Part shown: positions 35,687 to 45,227 of the stretch, in pieces
How positions within the stretch are numbered: the stretch's first letter is position 1
Layout: the number at the start of each line of letters is the position of its first letter
Source of the DNA: Hyphomicrobiales bacterium
GTDB lineage: Bacteria; Pseudomonadota; Alphaproteobacteria; Rhizobiales; Rhizobiaceae
Direction: 5' to 3'
Length of the DNA stretch: 64,000 nucleotides
NCBI GenBank assembly: GCA_900469445.1
Contig: UBXM01000029.1
Coordinates: 20,557-84,556 of the forward strand
Program-made: the position numbers and the translations under genes
The notes under the pieces: generated by a model
What the model was told of the DNA's origin: nothing
The model's input: the letters and a program-made list of their open reading frames with translations, nothing else
Database searches by the model: none

Positions 35687-36775
35687 ATGAGTTTTTCTGC
35701 GGGTAGAGGCATGGATGTCGGCTCGATGCTCGACGAGCGCTCGCGAGAGATCTTTCGCCGCATCGTCGAAGGCTATCTGGAAACCGGCGAGCCGCTCGGC
35801 TCCCGCAATCTTTCCCGGCTGCTGCCCATGTCGTTGTCGCCGGCATCGGTTCGCAACGTAATGAGCGATCTCGAACAGCTCGGACTGATCTATTCACCGC
35901 ATATCAGTGCCGGCCGCCTGCCGACCCAGAGCGGGCTGCGGTTCTTTGTCGACGCCTTCATGCAGACCGGCAATCTTTCCGACGAGGAGCGCGCCAGCAT
36001 CGACCGCCAGGTTCGCCCATCCGACAGGGACCAGACGCTGGAAAACCTGATGGCGGATGCGAGCCTGATGCTGTCGGGCGTTTCGCGCGGGGCCGGCATC
36101 GTCATCACCACGAAAAGCGATCCGATCCTCAAGCATGTGGAATTCATCCGACTGGAGCCGACAAAGGCGCTTGCCGTTCTCGTCGGCGATCATAACCAGA
36201 TCGAAAACCGCATCATCGATCTGCCGGCGGGCGTCACCTCCTCGCAGCTCACGGAAGCTGCCAATTTCCTCAACGCGCATCTGACCGGCCAGACGCTTCC
36301 GGAATTTCGCGGTCAGATCAAGAAACTGAAGCAGGAAGTGCAGACGGAGGTCGATGCGCTGGCGCAGGACCTGATCGAGAAAGGTCTGGCGGTCTGGTCG
36401 GGCGACAGCGAAGAAGGCAAGCCGGCACAGCTCATCGTGCGCGGACGCGCCAATCTTCTGGACGGCCTCGGAGAAGCTTCGGATCTCGACCGGCTGCGAT
36501 TGCTGTTCGATGATCTGGAAAAGAAGGACAGCCTGATCGAAATTCTGGAACTTGCAGAAGCCGGCCCCGGCGTTCGGATTTTCATCGGGTCGGAAAACAA
36601 GCTGTTTTCGCTGTCGGGATCGTCGCTGATCGTCGCGCCCTATCGCGATGGAGAAGACCGGATCGTCGGCGCCGTCGGCGTCATCGGACCAACCCGCCTC
36701 AACTATTCACGTGTCGTGCCGATGGTCGATTATACAGCCCAGTTGATTGCCCGCCTGTCGCGCGGCTCGATGTAA
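35687..36775 (+). CDS. hrcA: Heat-inducible transcription repressor HrcA
   Basis: A 362-residue repressor that binds CIRCE operators and is kept folded by GroEL. The N-terminal winged helix is clear: LDERSREIFRRIVEGYLETG, SPASVRNVMSDLEQLGLI and SAGRLPTQSGLRFFVD. The GAF-like and inserted dimerisation domains follow, ending with GVIGPTRLNYSRVVPMVDY. In rhizobia HrcA controls groESL elsewhere; no CIRCE element is visible upstream of this gene. grpE follows after 91 bp on the same strand. Confidence 0.96.
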   Translation: MSFSAGRGMDVGSMLDERSREIFRRIVEGYLETGEPLGSRNLSRLLPMSLSPASVRNVMSDLEQLGLIYSPHISAGRLPTQSGLRFFVDAFMQTGNLSDEERASIDRQVRPSDRDQTLENLMADASLMLSGVSRGAGIVITTKSDPILKHVEFIRLEPTKALAVLVGDHNQIENRIIDLPAGVTSSQLTEAANFLNAHLTGQTLPEFRGQIKKLKQEVQTEVDALAQDLIEKGLAVWSGDSEEGKPAQLIVRGRANLLDGLGEASDLDRLRLLFDDLEKKDSLIEILELAEAGPGVRIFIGSENKLFSLSGSSLIVAPYRDGEDRIVGAVGVIGPTRLNYSRVVPMVDYTAQLIARLSRGSM

Positions 36776-36866
36776 GTCACGTCCGAGATCCTCCAAGCCT
36801 TGATTTTTTGCCCGCAAACCTCGATATCGAGCGCAAATTCAAGATACAGACCAATCGGAGAACGTC

Positions 36867-37496
36867 ATGACCGACGAAACCAAGAAAAACGGACCTGACG
36901 CAGCTTTCGCGGAAAATGAGGCCGAAGCTGCAGCATCCGCTTTTGACGGTGCCGCCGAAGAAAATGCTGCCGAAGTTGCCGCCGAGCCCGATCCGCTGGA
37001 CGTGCTGCGCGCCGAAAATGCCGAACTGCGCGACCGCTTCCTGCGGCTTGCGGCCGAGATGGACAATCTGCGCCGCCGCACCGAGCGCGATGTGAAGGAC
37101 GCCAAGTCCTATGCCGTTTCCGGCTTTGCGCGCGATATGCTGGCCGTTTCGGATAATCTTCGCCGCGCACTCGACGCCGTTCCGGCAGACCAGCGCGCCG
37201 GTGCCGACGCCACGCTGACCACGCTTCTCGAAGGTGTGGAAATGACCGAGCGTGCGATGCTTTCGGCACTGGAACGTCACGGCGTGAAGAAGATCGATGC
37301 CGAGGGTGAGAAGTTCGACCCGAACTTCCATCAGGCCATGTTCGAAATTCCGAACCCGGCCGTTCCGAACAACACGGTCGTACAGGTCGTACAGGCAGGC
37401 TTCACGATCGGCGACCGCGTTCTGCGCCCGGCCATGGTGGGCGTTGCCAAGGGCGGCCCAAAGACGGAGGCTGCCGCCGCTACCGGCGACGCCTGA
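36867..37496 (+). CDS. grpE: Nucleotide exchange factor GrpE
   Basis: A 209-residue co-chaperone that speeds ADP release from DnaK. After an acidic, Ala-rich N-terminus (1-45) comes a long dimerising coiled coil (about 45-100, [20 protein letters not shown]) and the beta-domain with [14 protein letters not shown] and [20 protein letters not shown]. dnaK and dnaJ are not in the window. It is followed by a symmetrical hairpin shared with the convergent small gene. Confidence 0.96.
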   Translation: MTDETKKNGPDAAFAENEAEAAASAFDGAAEENAAEVAAEPDPLDVLRAENAELRDRFLRLAAEMDNLRRRTERDVKDAKSYAVSGFARDMLAVSDNLRRALDAVPADQRAGADATLTTLLEGVEMTERAMLSALERHGVKKIDAEGEKFDPNFHQAMFEIPNPAVPNNTVVQVVQAGFTIGDRVLRPAMVGVAKGGPKTEAAAATGDA

Positions 37497-37509
37497 TATC
37501 GGACATCGT

Positions 37510-37542
37510 CCACTGAAGAACGTCTCGGCGTCTCTTCAGTGG
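37510..37542. terminator. Bidirectional hairpin between grpE and the convergent small gene
   Basis: CCACTGAAGA (37510-37519) and TCTTCAGTGG (37533-37542) form a perfect 10-bp stem with a 13-nt loop. It overlaps the stop of the minus-strand gene and follows grpE by 14 bp. T-tracts are weak on both sides, so termination is plausible but not certain. Confidence 0.6.
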
Positions 37543-37772
37543 GTCGTATCCAGAGCGGAGCTCGCCAGATTGCGGATGAGCTCCAGCTCCTGCTGAAGAT
37601 GGATCCGCGTTCGACGATCCGTTTCGGCCAAAGCGCTGCCTTCATCCTCAGCAAGCGCGAAGATAATGTCGAGTTCATCCAGCAAACCGGGATCCTTGAT
37701 GGCCAGCAGGGTGATGACGGCTTTCAATAGCTTGTCATTAGCCGCGATCCGAGCGCGCGCTTCGTCGTTCAT
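37536..37772 (-). CDS. Small conserved-looking hypothetical protein
   Basis: A 78-residue protein I do not recognise. It is predicted wholly helical: an N-terminal helix AANDKLLKAVITLLAIKDPGL, an acidic middle (DELDIIFALAEDEGSALAETD) and a C-terminal amphipathic helix HLQQELELIRNL. There is no signal peptide or membrane segment. Codon use looks like that of neighbours, it has a plausible start and ends at a hairpin shared with grpE, so it is probably a real gene. Function cannot be inferred from position. Confidence 0.6.
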   Translation of the reverse strand: MNDEARARIAANDKLLKAVITLLAIKDPGLLDELDIIFALAEDEGSALAETDRRTRIHLQQELELIRNLASSALDTTH

Positions 37773-38020
37773 GGTCTTCCTCCAGACATTCGATCAAACA
37801 TGTAGCGCCTTTTTCCAAAACAAAGGGGGACGGCGCGATGTTTCGAAAGAATTGCTGGTGGCTGAAACCAGCAGATCCATGCATGTCAGGCCCTGGCGCA
37901 GCACATACAAACCGGCCGCCTGCAGGCTCACCCCGCTTCCGATCAATAGCGGCCCTTGAAAAGCTTCACTATTTTCGAGCCGCAGGGCCAACGCCCCAGA
38001 ACCATATTCAAGCTGTCACA
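37773..38020. other. Non-coding stretch between small gene and dnaA terminator
   Basis: Together with the terminator this makes a 316-bp gap. A 65-codon minus-strand frame (37794-37991, MALRLENSEAFQG...) is open but has no ribosome-binding site that stands out and no recognisable family, so it is not called. The promoter of the 78-residue gene should lie here. Confidence 0.35.
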
Positions 38021-38060
38021 GCATAAAGAAAATGGGCCGATCGCTGCGGACCGGCCCATT
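38021..38060 (-). terminator. Intrinsic terminator of dnaA
   Basis: AATGGGCCG (38031-38039) pairs perfectly with CGGCCCATT (38052-38060). On the minus strand the stem is followed by TTCTTTATGC, and it lies 28 bp after the dnaA stop. Confidence 0.85.
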
Positions 38061-38088
38061 GAAGATGCAAATTATGAACAGCCAGCGA

Positions 38089-39660
38089 TCAGGCGTTGTT
38101 CTCGTTGATCAGGCGCTTCAGCAGTTCGACCTCGTGGCCAAGCTTGCTGTCGTCACCGATCAGTTCCTCGATCTTGCGCACAGCGTGCAGAACGGTCGTG
38201 TGATCGCGTCCGCCGAAACGACGGCCGATTTCCGGGAAGGAACGCGGCGTCATGGTCTTTGCCAGATACATGGCGATCTGGCGCGGCTTGACGATGACAC
38301 GGGTGCGGCGGTTCGAAACGAGTTCCTGGCGCGACACATTGTAATGGCGAGCGACGACGCGCTGGATATCCTCGATACGGACACGCTTTGCTTCGCCTGC
38401 ACCAACCAGATGAGCCAGAAGTTCATCGACACGCTCGATGGAGAGCGACGGCTCGAAGGAGCGGCGGAACAGAAGCTGATTGAAGGCGCCTTCCAGCTCA
38501 CGACCGCTGCTGGCGACGTTGCGGGCAACGTGGGAGAGGATTTCGACCGGAATATCGAGCGAGGGATCATCCTGCTTGGCAGCCCGCAGGCGGCCCTTCA
38601 GCATTTCCAGGCGCATTTCGAATTCCGGAGATTCCAGCTCGATTGCAACGCCACCCTGGAGACGCGAACGAACGCGCGGATCGAGCGATTCCAGTTCCCA
38701 GGGCGCACGGTCCGCTGCAACGACAACCTGCTTGGCGCTGTCGAGCAGCATGTTCAGGAGGTGGCAGAACTCGTTTTGGATCATCTTGCCCTGCAGGAAC
38801 TGCATGTCGTCGATGATCAGGAGATCGATATTGCGCAGCGAATCCTTGAGCGTCAGGGCGTCATTGTCGCGGATTGCAGTCGCGAAACGCCACATGAAAT
38901 ATTCAGCGGTCAGATAAACGACGCGCGGATTGCGGTTGCTGCCGACCGCAGCATTGGCGATCGCCTGAAGAAGATGCGTCTTGCCCAGGCCGACATTCGA
39001 ATGAATGAAAAGCGGGTTGAAACGCACGGCGCCGGCGCCGGCTTCCGCAATCGTCTTTGCAGCGGCAAGCGCCACGCGGTTGGACGAACCTTCGATATAG
39101 GTCTCGAACGTATAACGGCTATCGAGAGGAGAGCCGAACAACGGACCGGACTGCGCGCCGCGTGTCGCAGCAGGTGCTGCGGTTACGGGCGACGGGAAAG
39201 TCGCGATCTTGCCAATTTCACGCGGCTGAGAAGCGCGGTTGACATTGGAAGCGTTGTTCTCGACCGGTGCAGGGCGCTGTTCGACAGTGCCGGGAGCCTT
39301 GACCGCCCGGCTTGCGCTGCGGACCAGGATTTCCACCTTGAGAATTTCCTTGTCCTCTTCCTTAAAGAGGCCTTCGATCAGCTCGAGATACCGATTGTTG
39401 ATCCAGGATTTCAGAAAGGTCGTCGGAACCGTGAGCCTGACGACGCTTTTGGATACAGAATGAAGCTTAAGACGCGCAAACCAACTTGCATAAACATCCT
39501 GACCGACCTGCGCCTTCAACCGCGCACTGAACCGCTCGAAAAGAGCATCATGCTGCATTTCCGCTGTTTCCCCTGCCGCTTGGGAGCAAACTGTATCGAA
39601 ACCCTGTCGCGCACGGTCGCTATTCCCAAGTGCCCGTGTCGATACGGTATTGATCTGCAT
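38089..39660 (-). CDS. dnaA: Chromosomal replication initiator protein DnaA
   Basis: A 523-residue AAA+ initiator that binds DnaA boxes and opens oriC. Domain I begins near [19 protein letters not shown]; Walker A is [11 protein letters not shown] (about residue 226), Walker [13 protein letters not shown] (about 280), and the DNA-binding signature [11 protein letters not shown] (about 487). The ATG at 39660 gives a 34-residue extension before domain I; an ATG at 39558 would remove it. The long leader has two hairpins and, further up, a cluster of GANTC methylation sites. In rhizobia oriC lies elsewhere (near hemE), not beside dnaA. Confidence 0.96.
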   Translation of the reverse strand: MQINTVSTRALGNSDRARQGFDTVCSQAAGETAEMQHDALFERFSARLKAQVGQDVYASWFARLKLHSVSKSVVRLTVPTTFLKSWINNRYLELIEGLFKEEDKEILKVEILVRSASRAVKAPGTVEQRPAPVENNASNVNRASQPREIGKIATFPSPVTAAPAATRGAQSGPLFGSPLDSRYTFETYIEGSSNRVALAAAKTIAEAGAGAVRFNPLFIHSNVGLGKTHLLQAIANAAVGSNRNPRVVYLTAEYFMWRFATAIRDNDALTLKDSLRNIDLLIIDDMQFLQGKMIQNEFCHLLNMLLDSAKQVVVAADRAPWELESLDPRVRSRLQGGVAIELESPEFEMRLEMLKGRLRAAKQDDPSLDIPVEILSHVARNVASSGRELEGAFNQLLFRRSFEPSLSIERVDELLAHLVGAGEAKRVRIEDIQRVVARHYNVSRQELVSNRRTRVIVKPRQIAMYLAKTMTPRSFPEIGRRFGGRDHTTVLHAVRKIEELIGDDSKLGHEVELLKRLINENNA

Positions 39661-39685
39661 TATTTGCCGCCTTCTGAATGGAAGC

Positions 39686-39706
39686 CTGGCGAACTTATTT
39701 CGCCAG
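39686..39706 (-). promoter_or_regulatory. Palindrome/hairpin in the dnaA leader, proximal
   Basis: CTGGCGAA (39686-39693) and TTCGCCAG (39699-39706) are perfect 8-bp arms around 5 bases. The element ends 26 bp upstream of the dnaA ATG, just before its ribosome-binding region (AAGGCGG). It could be an operator or an mRNA hairpin that adjusts translation. Confidence 0.55.
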
Positions 39707-39730
39707 ACAAAGTCATAAATTTCACTGAGA

Positions 39731-39750
39731 CCTTTCCAGCGAAGGAAAGG
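39731..39750 (-). promoter_or_regulatory. Palindrome/hairpin in the dnaA leader, distal
   Basis: CCTTTCC (39731-39737) and GGAAAGG (39744-39750) are perfect 7-bp arms around 6 bases, 24 bp further upstream than the first leader palindrome. Both would be in the dnaA transcript if it starts upstream of about 39750. Confidence 0.5.
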
Positions 39751-40150
39751 CCTTAATTCGTCCCCTTAATTTTCCCAGCCTCATCCGCCAGAACGAAGCT
39801 CATCTTCCGGTCCGCCTCATTCAGACCGGTCGATACGGGTTACCAGTGACGCCTCATCCTCGTTTGAGACATCATTGGTATATGCCCGCTCAAACCGCCG
39901 AAGCGATCTGCGGACACAAAAGGACTGCGGCCGGAAAGTATGCACTTTTCGGTTTGCAACCCTAAGTTTATGGAAAACGGGAGTTCTTATCCCGCAGCAA
40001 AGAACATGAAACGCCCGCGACCTTCTCTTGATTGAGACTGTCAGCGGAAGCTCCTGAAGTTGTCCCCGAGCCCCTTGCTGGAAGCCATTTAGGCAGGATC
40101 ACTTGGCAAGATCAACAGTGTTTTTTACCCAAAATTAAGCGCCGGGCGTT
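39751..40150. other. Intergenic region upstream of dnaA without recognised gene
   Basis: The whole gap between dnaA and rpsT is about 820 bp. This part has no convincing open frame, no consensus DnaA box (TTATNCACA) in either direction, and no repeat seen elsewhere in the window. It should carry the dnaA promoter or its leader. Confidence 0.4.
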
Positions 40151-40277
40151 GACTCTTGCCGCGTGTTTAGAATGTCGCAGGGGCTGTCATAAAGAATCGC
40201 TGTTGAATCAATGGGATTCAAATTTGGCCAGCCACAACCATCGCGATTCACAGGAAAAATAAAAAATTGCTTGACTC
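40151..40277. promoter_or_regulatory. Cluster of six GANTC (CcrM methylation) sites upstream of dnaA
   Basis: GANTC occurs at 40151, 40194, 40205, 40215, 40245 and 40273, with a seventh at 40420. Two of them form a perfect inverted repeat, TTGAATC/GATTCAA (40203-40221). By chance about one site per 256 bp is expected. CcrM, the GANTC methyltransferase, is cell-cycle-controlled and essential in rhizobia, and in Caulobacter methylation state affects dnaA transcription, so this is a likely cell-cycle control region of dnaA. Confidence 0.6.
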
Positions 40278-40424
40278 TATTTTACCCCCCGAAGGCCGGG
40301 GTCGAATGAAGGCAAAAGCGAAACTAATTGCCGTAACCCTCTAATAAACCTGCATTTTTCTTGTCACGCATATGACACGAAACCGTTATTGAGCCGAGCA
40401 ACGATCAATCGAAAAGGCAGAATC

Positions 40425-40452
40425 GCAGAAAGCCCGGTCGTTAGACCAGGCT
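40425..40452 (-). terminator. Intrinsic terminator of rpsT
   Basis: On the minus strand AGCCTGGT and ACCGGGCT (40431-40438 and 40445-40452) form an 8-bp stem with one wobble pair and a 6-base loop, followed by TTCTGCGATT. It lies 30 bp after the rpsT stop. The T-run is short. Confidence 0.65.
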
Positions 40453-40481
40453 CTCTTAAAACTTTGATATTGATAGCCGGC

Positions 40482-40748
40482 TTAGGCGGAAAGTGCCTTC
40501 ACGCGAGCAGCAAGACGGGACACCTTGCGGGATGCCGTGTTGCTGTGAAGAACGCCCTTGGTAGCAGCGCGAGCGATCTCAGGCTGGGCAGCCTTGAGTG
40601 CTTCAGCAGCAACAGATACGTCACCGGTTGCGATAGCTTCTTCAACCTTACGGATGAAGCCGCGAACGCGCGAACGGCGAGCCTTGTTGACTGCGGTGCG
40701 GCGAGCGATCTTGCGGGTCGCTTTTTTCGCCGAAGTTGTATTGGCCAT
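40482..40748 (-). CDS. rpsT: 30S ribosomal protein S20
   Basis: An 88-residue basic protein that binds the 5' domain of 16S rRNA. It starts [20 protein letters not shown] and ends with [19 protein letters not shown], both characteristic. The ATG at 40748 is the family start; 12 further upstream codons are not part of the protein. It is followed by a terminator hairpin and precedes dnaA on the same strand, the arrangement known from other alphaproteobacteria. Confidence 0.97.
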   Translation of the reverse strand: MANTTSAKKATRKIARRTAVNKARRSRVRGFIRKVEEAIATGDVSVAAEALKAAQPEIARAATKGVLHSNTASRKVSRLAARVKALSA

Positions 40749-40915
40749 TTCATGCCTCTCTACGAATTCGAACCAACACTCCACCGTTGCCGCCGGTCCT
40801 GCGACCCATCATCCAGCAATTCGGGAGCAATAGAGGAAGCCGCATAAAGGCTTTCCCAACTGTGGGCGGGCATATAGCGGGAATACCCGCCCCAGTCAAC
40901 GCGCTTTTTCAGCCT

Positions 40916-41722
40916 CTAGCGGTTGGAAAAGGCGGGTTTGCGCTTTTCGACAAAGGCGGCCATGCCTTCCTTCTGGTCGGCGGTGGCAAACAGCGACTGG
41001 AACACGCGGCGTTCGAACCGCAGACCTTCGGCAAGTGTCGCCTCAAACGACCGGTTGACGGCCTCTTTCGCCATCAGCGTGGCGGCGCGCGGGAAACCGG
41101 CGATCTTCTGTGCCGCAGCCAGCGTCTCGTCCATCAGTTTTTCAGCGTCGACCACACGCGAAACGAGTCCCGCGCGCTCGGCTTCTGCGGCATCCATCAT
41201 CCGTCCGGTCAGAACCAGGTCCATCGCCTTGGCCTTGCCGACGGCGCGGGTGAGGCGCTGAGAGCCGCCCATGCCGGGAATGACGCCAAGGGTGATCTCC
41301 GGCTGACCGAATTTCGCCGTGTCCGATGCGATGATGAAGTCGCACATCATGGCGAGCTCGCAGCCGCCGCCGAGTGCGAAGCCCGAAACGGCAGCGATCA
41401 GCGGCTTGCGGAAGGCGGCCACGGCATCCCAACCGGAGATGAAATCACCAAGATAAGCGTCGACAAAGTGGAGCGACTGCATTTCCTTGATGTCGGCACC
41501 GGCGGCAAAAGCCTTTTCCGATCCGGTCAGCACGACAACGGCAATACTCTCATCCTTATCGTATGCGCTCAATACGGCCGTCAGTTCGGCCATGACGACC
41601 GAATTCAGCGCGTTGAGTGCCTTGGGGCGGTTCAGCGTGACAATCGCCACCGCGCCGCGGGTTTCGGTCAAGATCGTCTCGTAATCGGCTGCAAGGGTCA
41701 CCGGGTTATCCTCCCAAATCAT
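40916..41722 (-). CDS. Enoyl-CoA hydratase
   Basis: A 268-residue crotonase-fold enzyme that hydrates 2-enoyl-CoA in fatty-acid beta-oxidation. The oxyanion-hole segments are [13 protein letters not shown] and [16 protein letters not shown]; the catalytic Glu pair is expected in GCELAMM and [15 protein letters not shown], and both Glu are present. The frame is open far upstream through fpg, but the ATG at 41722, 8 bp after the fpg stop, fits the family length and leaves about 10 extra residues. Its ribosome-binding site is weak, so it is probably coupled to fpg. Confidence 0.92.
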   Translation of the reverse strand: MIWEDNPVTLAADYETILTETRGAVAIVTLNRPKALNALNSVVMAELTAVLSAYDKDESIAVVVLTGSEKAFAAGADIKEMQSLHFVDAYLGDFISGWDAVAAFRKPLIAAVSGFALGGGCELAMMCDFIIASDTAKFGQPEITLGVIPGMGGSQRLTRAVGKAKAMDLVLTGRMMDAAEAERAGLVSRVVDAEKLMDETLAAAQKIAGFPRAATLMAKEAVNRSFEATLAEGLRFERRVFQSLFATADQKEGMAAFVEKRKPAFSNR

Positions 41723-41729
41723 CGGCGGC

Positions 41730-42608
41730 TCATTTCTGGCAGGTCTGGCAATAAAAGGTCGATCTGCCGGATTGCGTGATGCGCTCAACGGTACCGTTGC
41801 ATCCCGGCATGCGGCAAGCCCCGCCCTCGCGATCATAGACCGAGAAGGAATGCTGGAAATAACCGAGCGATCCATCGGTCTGGATGTGATCGCGAAGAGA
41901 CGAGCCACCCGCTGCGATGGCATCGGCAACCACGGCGCGGATCGCCTCGGTGAGCGACAGCAATTCCTTTTTCGGCTTTCCTTTCGGCGTCACCAGCGTG
42001 CCCGACTGGCGTTTCGGTGACAGATGCGATCGCCACAAAGCTTCGCAGACATAGATGTTGCCGAGACCGGCAATCACCGTCTGGTCGAGCAATGCCCCCT
42101 TGAGCGGCTGACTTTTGCCGTTCAGGCGGCCGGCGAGATAATCGGCATCGAGCGCATTGCCGGTCGGCTCCGGCCCAAGTTCGGCAAAGGCCGGATAAAG
42201 ATCGAGCTCGCTGCGCTTCCACAGATGCATGAAACCGAAACGGCGCGGATCATTATAGATGACCTTCTGCTCTTTTCCTTCGCGCTCGACATGGAAGATG
42301 ACATGGTCATGCTTCAAGTCTTTCGAGCGCGCATGATGAAAGTCACCCTGAACCTCCTCCTCGATGCGGAACGAACCCGACATGCCGAGATGGCTGATCA
42401 AGGTCAGGTCATCCTCCAGGTCAACGAGCAGATATTTCGCGCGGCGGCCGAGCGAGACGATACGGCGGCCGGAAACCCGTTCGGCAAAGGCTTCGGGAAA
42501 CGGAAAACGAAGATCGGGGCGGTTCTGTTCAAGCCGCGTCACAAGCGCGCCTTCCATGACCGGAGCAAGCCCCCTTCTCACGGTCTCGACCTCTGGCAAT
42601 TCGGGCAT
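41730..42608 (-). CDS. mutM: Formamidopyrimidine-DNA glycosylase (MutM)
   Basis: A 292-residue bifunctional glycosylase/AP lyase that removes 8-oxoguanine. The catalytic N-terminus is [14 protein letters not shown] (Pro2, Glu3), the H2TH region includes [18 protein letters not shown], and the C-terminal zinc finger has four Cys ([13 protein letters not shown] ... YCQTCQK). The length is slightly above average because of a rhizobial insertion near residues 55-100. The enoyl-CoA hydratase gene follows at 7 bp; ubiE is divergent upstream. Confidence 0.97.
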   Translation of the reverse strand: MPELPEVETVRRGLAPVMEGALVTRLEQNRPDLRFPFPEAFAERVSGRRIVSLGRRAKYLLVDLEDDLTLISHLGMSGSFRIEEEVQGDFHHARSKDLKHDHVIFHVEREGKEQKVIYNDPRRFGFMHLWKRSELDLYPAFAELGPEPTGNALDADYLAGRLNGKSQPLKGALLDQTVIAGLGNIYVCEALWRSHLSPKRQSGTLVTPKGKPKKELLSLTEAIRAVVADAIAAGGSSLRDHIQTDGSLGYFQHSFSVYDREGGACRMPGCNGTVERITQSGRSTFYCQTCQK

Positions 42609-42759
42609 GGATACCTAACTTCCTGTTTCAACAACCGCGCCGGTGATCTATAGACCGGACGGACAATTGATTTACCGACCGGGCCATCCACCACATAGCG
42701 ATCCATAATCGGTTTCGCTACCATCGGAGACCCTAGGAAAAGACGTTAAGGAGTAACCG

Positions 42760-43536
42760 ATGACCGAAGCCCGAACCGGCGCCCATGGCGGAATGGAAAC
42801 GTCCTATGGCTTCCGCCAGGTGGCAGACGGAGAGAAGCAAGGTCTGGTCAACGATGTCTTTCACAAGGTCGCCAAGCGCTACGACATCATGAACGACGTG
42901 ATGTCGGCCGGCATGCACCGCGTCTGGAAGGATGCGATGATTGCAGCGCTCTCGCCGCGCAAGGAAGAAGGTTACAAGACGCTCGACGTTGCCGGCGGCA
43001 CCGGCGACATCGCCTTCCGCATCGTGGAAGCCTCCGGCCGCAAGGCGCATACGACGGTGCTCGATATCAACGGCTCGATGCTTGCCGTCGGTGCCGAGCG
43101 CGCTGAGAAGAAGAAGCTTTCCGACAATCTCGATTTCGTCGAAGCCAACGCAGAATCCCTGCCCTTCGAAAACAACTCCTTCGACGCCTATACGGTCGCC
43201 TTCGGCATTCGCAACGTGCCGCGTATCGATGTGGCGCTGTCGGAAGCCTACCGCGTGCTGAAGCGCGGCGGTCGTCTGCTGGTTCTGGAATTCTCCGAAG
43301 TCGAAATGCCGTTGCTCGACAAGTTCTATGAGGAATGGTCGTTCAGGGCGATCCCGCAATTCGGCAAGATGATCACCGGCGATGCGGAGCCCTACCAGTA
43401 TCTGGTGGAATCGATCCGCAAGTTCCCCAATCAGGAGAATTTCGCCACGATGATCCGCGATGCCGGTTTTTCGCGCGTGAGCTTCACGAATTATACCGGC
43501 GGCATCGCAGCGCTGCATTCCGGTTGGAAGCTGTGA
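42760..43536 (+). CDS. ubiE: Ubiquinone/menaquinone biosynthesis C-methyltransferase UbiE
   Basis: A 258-residue class I methyltransferase that C-methylates the demethoxyubiquinol (and demethylmenaquinol) ring. The UbiE signature [18 protein letters not shown] and SAM motif [14 protein letters not shown] are visible, as are [19 protein letters not shown] and the C-terminal [14 protein letters not shown]. It starts with a clear ribosome-binding site (AAGGAGT) and is followed by ubiB 4 bp later, an ancient ubiquinone gene pair. Confidence 0.97.
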   Translation: MTEARTGAHGGMETSYGFRQVADGEKQGLVNDVFHKVAKRYDIMNDVMSAGMHRVWKDAMIAALSPRKEEGYKTLDVAGGTGDIAFRIVEASGRKAHTTVLDINGSMLAVGAERAEKKKLSDNLDFVEANAESLPFENNSFDAYTVAFGIRNVPRIDVALSEAYRVLKRGGRLLVLEFSEVEMPLLDKFYEEWSFRAIPQFGKMITGDAEPYQYLVESIRKFPNQENFATMIRDAGFSRVSFTNYTGGIAALHSGWKL

Positions 43537-43540
43537 GCGC

Positions 43541-45100
43541 ATGAGCACGATCGGCGCCTATTTTCGGCTCGCCCGCGTCGGCTGGGTCCTCGTCCGCGAA
43601 GGTGTGGTTTCCGCGCTGCCGACCGAAGACATGCCTCCGGCTGTCGGCTTCGCGAAATCGATGCTCGAGCCGCTGGCGCGGTTTCGGGCAAAGAAGCAGG
43701 CGCGCAGCGAAAGGCTGACGCGCGCCGTGGATCGGCTCGGGCCGTCCTATGTGAAGATCGGCCAGTTCCTTGCCACAAGACCTGATGTGGTCGGTGTCGA
43801 CTGGGCCGTCGATCTGGCCATGCTGCAGGACCGGATGGCGTTTTTCCCAACGGAAGCCGCCAAAAGCGCAATCCAGACCTCGCTCGGTCGCCCGATCGAC
43901 GACCTTTACACGTCATTCGAAGAACCGATTGCCGCCGCTTCCATCGCCCAGGTTCATCCGGCGATCGTCAACGGCAGACAAATGGCCGTAAAAGTGGTGC
44001 GACCCGGTGTGCGCCAACGTTTTGCCCATGACATCGAGGGCATGTATGTGGTCGCCCGCATGCAGGAAAGGCTTCTGCCTTCCAGCCGGCGCCTCAGGCC
44101 CGTCGAGGTGACGCGGACGCTGGAACAGACGACCAAGATGGAAATGGACCTGCGCCTTGAGGCCGCGGCTCTTTCCGAGATTGCTGAGAATACCAGGGAC
44201 GATCCCGGCTTTCGCGTTCCAACCGTCGACTGGGAACGGACCGGCCGCGACGTTATCACCATGGAGTGGATCGACGGCATCAAGATGAACGATGTCGAGG
44301 CGCTGCGCGCCGCCGGTCACAATCTGGAAAAGCTCGCCGAAGTGCTGATCCAGTCCTTCCTGCGGCATACGCTGCGCGACGGTTTCTTCCATGCCGACAT
44401 GCATCCCGGCAACCTGTTCGTCGAACGCGACGGCACGATCGTCGCCGTCGACATGGGCATTACCGGACGGCTTGGAAAAAAAGAGCGGCGTTTCCTCGCC
44501 GAAATCCTGTTCGGCTTCATCACCCGCGACTACATGCGTGTCGCAGAGGTGCATTTCGAAGCCGGTTACGTTCCTCGTCATCACGACGTTGCAGCTTTTG
44601 CCCAGGCGATCCGCGCGATCGGTGAACCGATCCACGGCCAGCCTGCCGAGACGATTTCGATGGCCCGGCTTCTGGCGCTGCTGTTCGAAGTGACCGACCT
44701 TTTCGAGATGCAGACGCGACCGGAACTGATCCTCTTGCAGAAGACGATGGTGGTGGTCGAAGGCGTGTCGCGCATGCTCAATCCGCGCTTCAACATGTGG
44801 AAGGCGTCGGAGCCCGTCGTCGGAGACTGGATCCGCGACAATCTCGGGCCAAAACGCATCGCCGCCGACGTCAAGGACGGCGTGAAGGCCATCGTGAAGC
44901 TGGCGGAAGCAGCACCCGAGATCGCCGCGCAGACGGGCAAGTTCCATCAGGAACTGATCCATATGAGCGAGAACGGCCTGCGTTTCGATCCCGAGACGGC
45001 GGAAGCGATCGGAAAGTCGGAAGCGCGGCACAGCCGTTACGGCCGATGGGCATTGTGGGTGATTGCGGCAACGCTCGTCTATATCGCTTTCACGCTCTGA
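43541..45100 (+). CDS. ubiB: Ubiquinone biosynthesis kinase-like protein UbiB
   Basis: A 519-residue ADCK/ABC1 protein-kinase-like membrane protein. The family KxGQ motif is PSYVKIGQFLATRPD, the ATP-loop is the Ala-rich AAASIAQVHPA, and the catalytic block is GFFHADMHPGNLFV followed by the metal-binding DMG. A C-terminal hydrophobic helix (about 500-517) anchors it. It is an ATPase that helps extract or handle ubiquinone intermediates, not a classical hydroxylase. Close spacing to ubiE suggests one transcript. Confidence 0.95.
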   Translation: MSTIGAYFRLARVGWVLVREGVVSALPTEDMPPAVGFAKSMLEPLARFRAKKQARSERLTRAVDRLGPSYVKIGQFLATRPDVVGVDWAVDLAMLQDRMAFFPTEAAKSAIQTSLGRPIDDLYTSFEEPIAAASIAQVHPAIVNGRQMAVKVVRPGVRQRFAHDIEGMYVVARMQERLLPSSRRLRPVEVTRTLEQTTKMEMDLRLEAAALSEIAENTRDDPGFRVPTVDWERTGRDVITMEWIDGIKMNDVEALRAAGHNLEKLAEVLIQSFLRHTLRDGFFHADMHPGNLFVERDGTIVAVDMGITGRLGKKERRFLAEILFGFITRDYMRVAEVHFEAGYVPRHHDVAAFAQAIRAIGEPIHGQPAETISMARLLALLFEVTDLFEMQTRPELILLQKTMVVVEGVSRMLNPRFNMWKASEPVVGDWIRDNLGPKRIAADVKDGVKAIVKLAEAAPEIAAQTGKFHQELIHMSENGLRFDPETAEAIGKSEARHSRYGRWALWVIAATLVYIAFTL

Positions 45101-45169
45101 CCGTTTTTCGCGCGACATCTCCGTTCGCATTTCGGGATATCCCACAGCCGCAAATCTCATTATTTCACC

Positions 45170-45218
45170 GCAATTCCGGACGCAAAACCGGTCTCCACTT
45201 TTGCTGGAATTGCTTTAG
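45170..45218 (+). repeat. RIME-like element, copy 2 (partial), directly upstream of the lyase gene
   Basis: It begins GCAATTCCGGACGCAAAACC and ends TTTTGCTGGAATTGCTTTAG, with inverted ends GCAATTCC and GGAATTGC. Only the second half of the element seen at 10859-10957 is present. It ends 9 bp before the ATG of the downstream gene, so it forms the region where a ribosome-binding site would be expected. Confidence 0.85.
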
Positions 45219-45227
45219 TGTTGGCGT

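Noticed and set aside
37794..37991. A 65-codon minus-strand frame between the small gene and dnaA
   Set aside because: No family similarity and no clear ribosome-binding site; kept only as a note in the non-coding entry.
40032..40262. A 76-codon plus-strand open frame in the dnaA-rpsT gap
   Set aside because: It lacks a ribosome-binding site, has no recognisable protein features, and overlaps the GANTC cluster and likely regulatory sequence.
39661..40481. The large gap next to dnaA as the chromosomal origin
   Set aside because: No DnaA-box cluster (TTATNCACA) was found on either strand, and in known Rhizobiaceae oriC lies near hemE, not beside dnaA.
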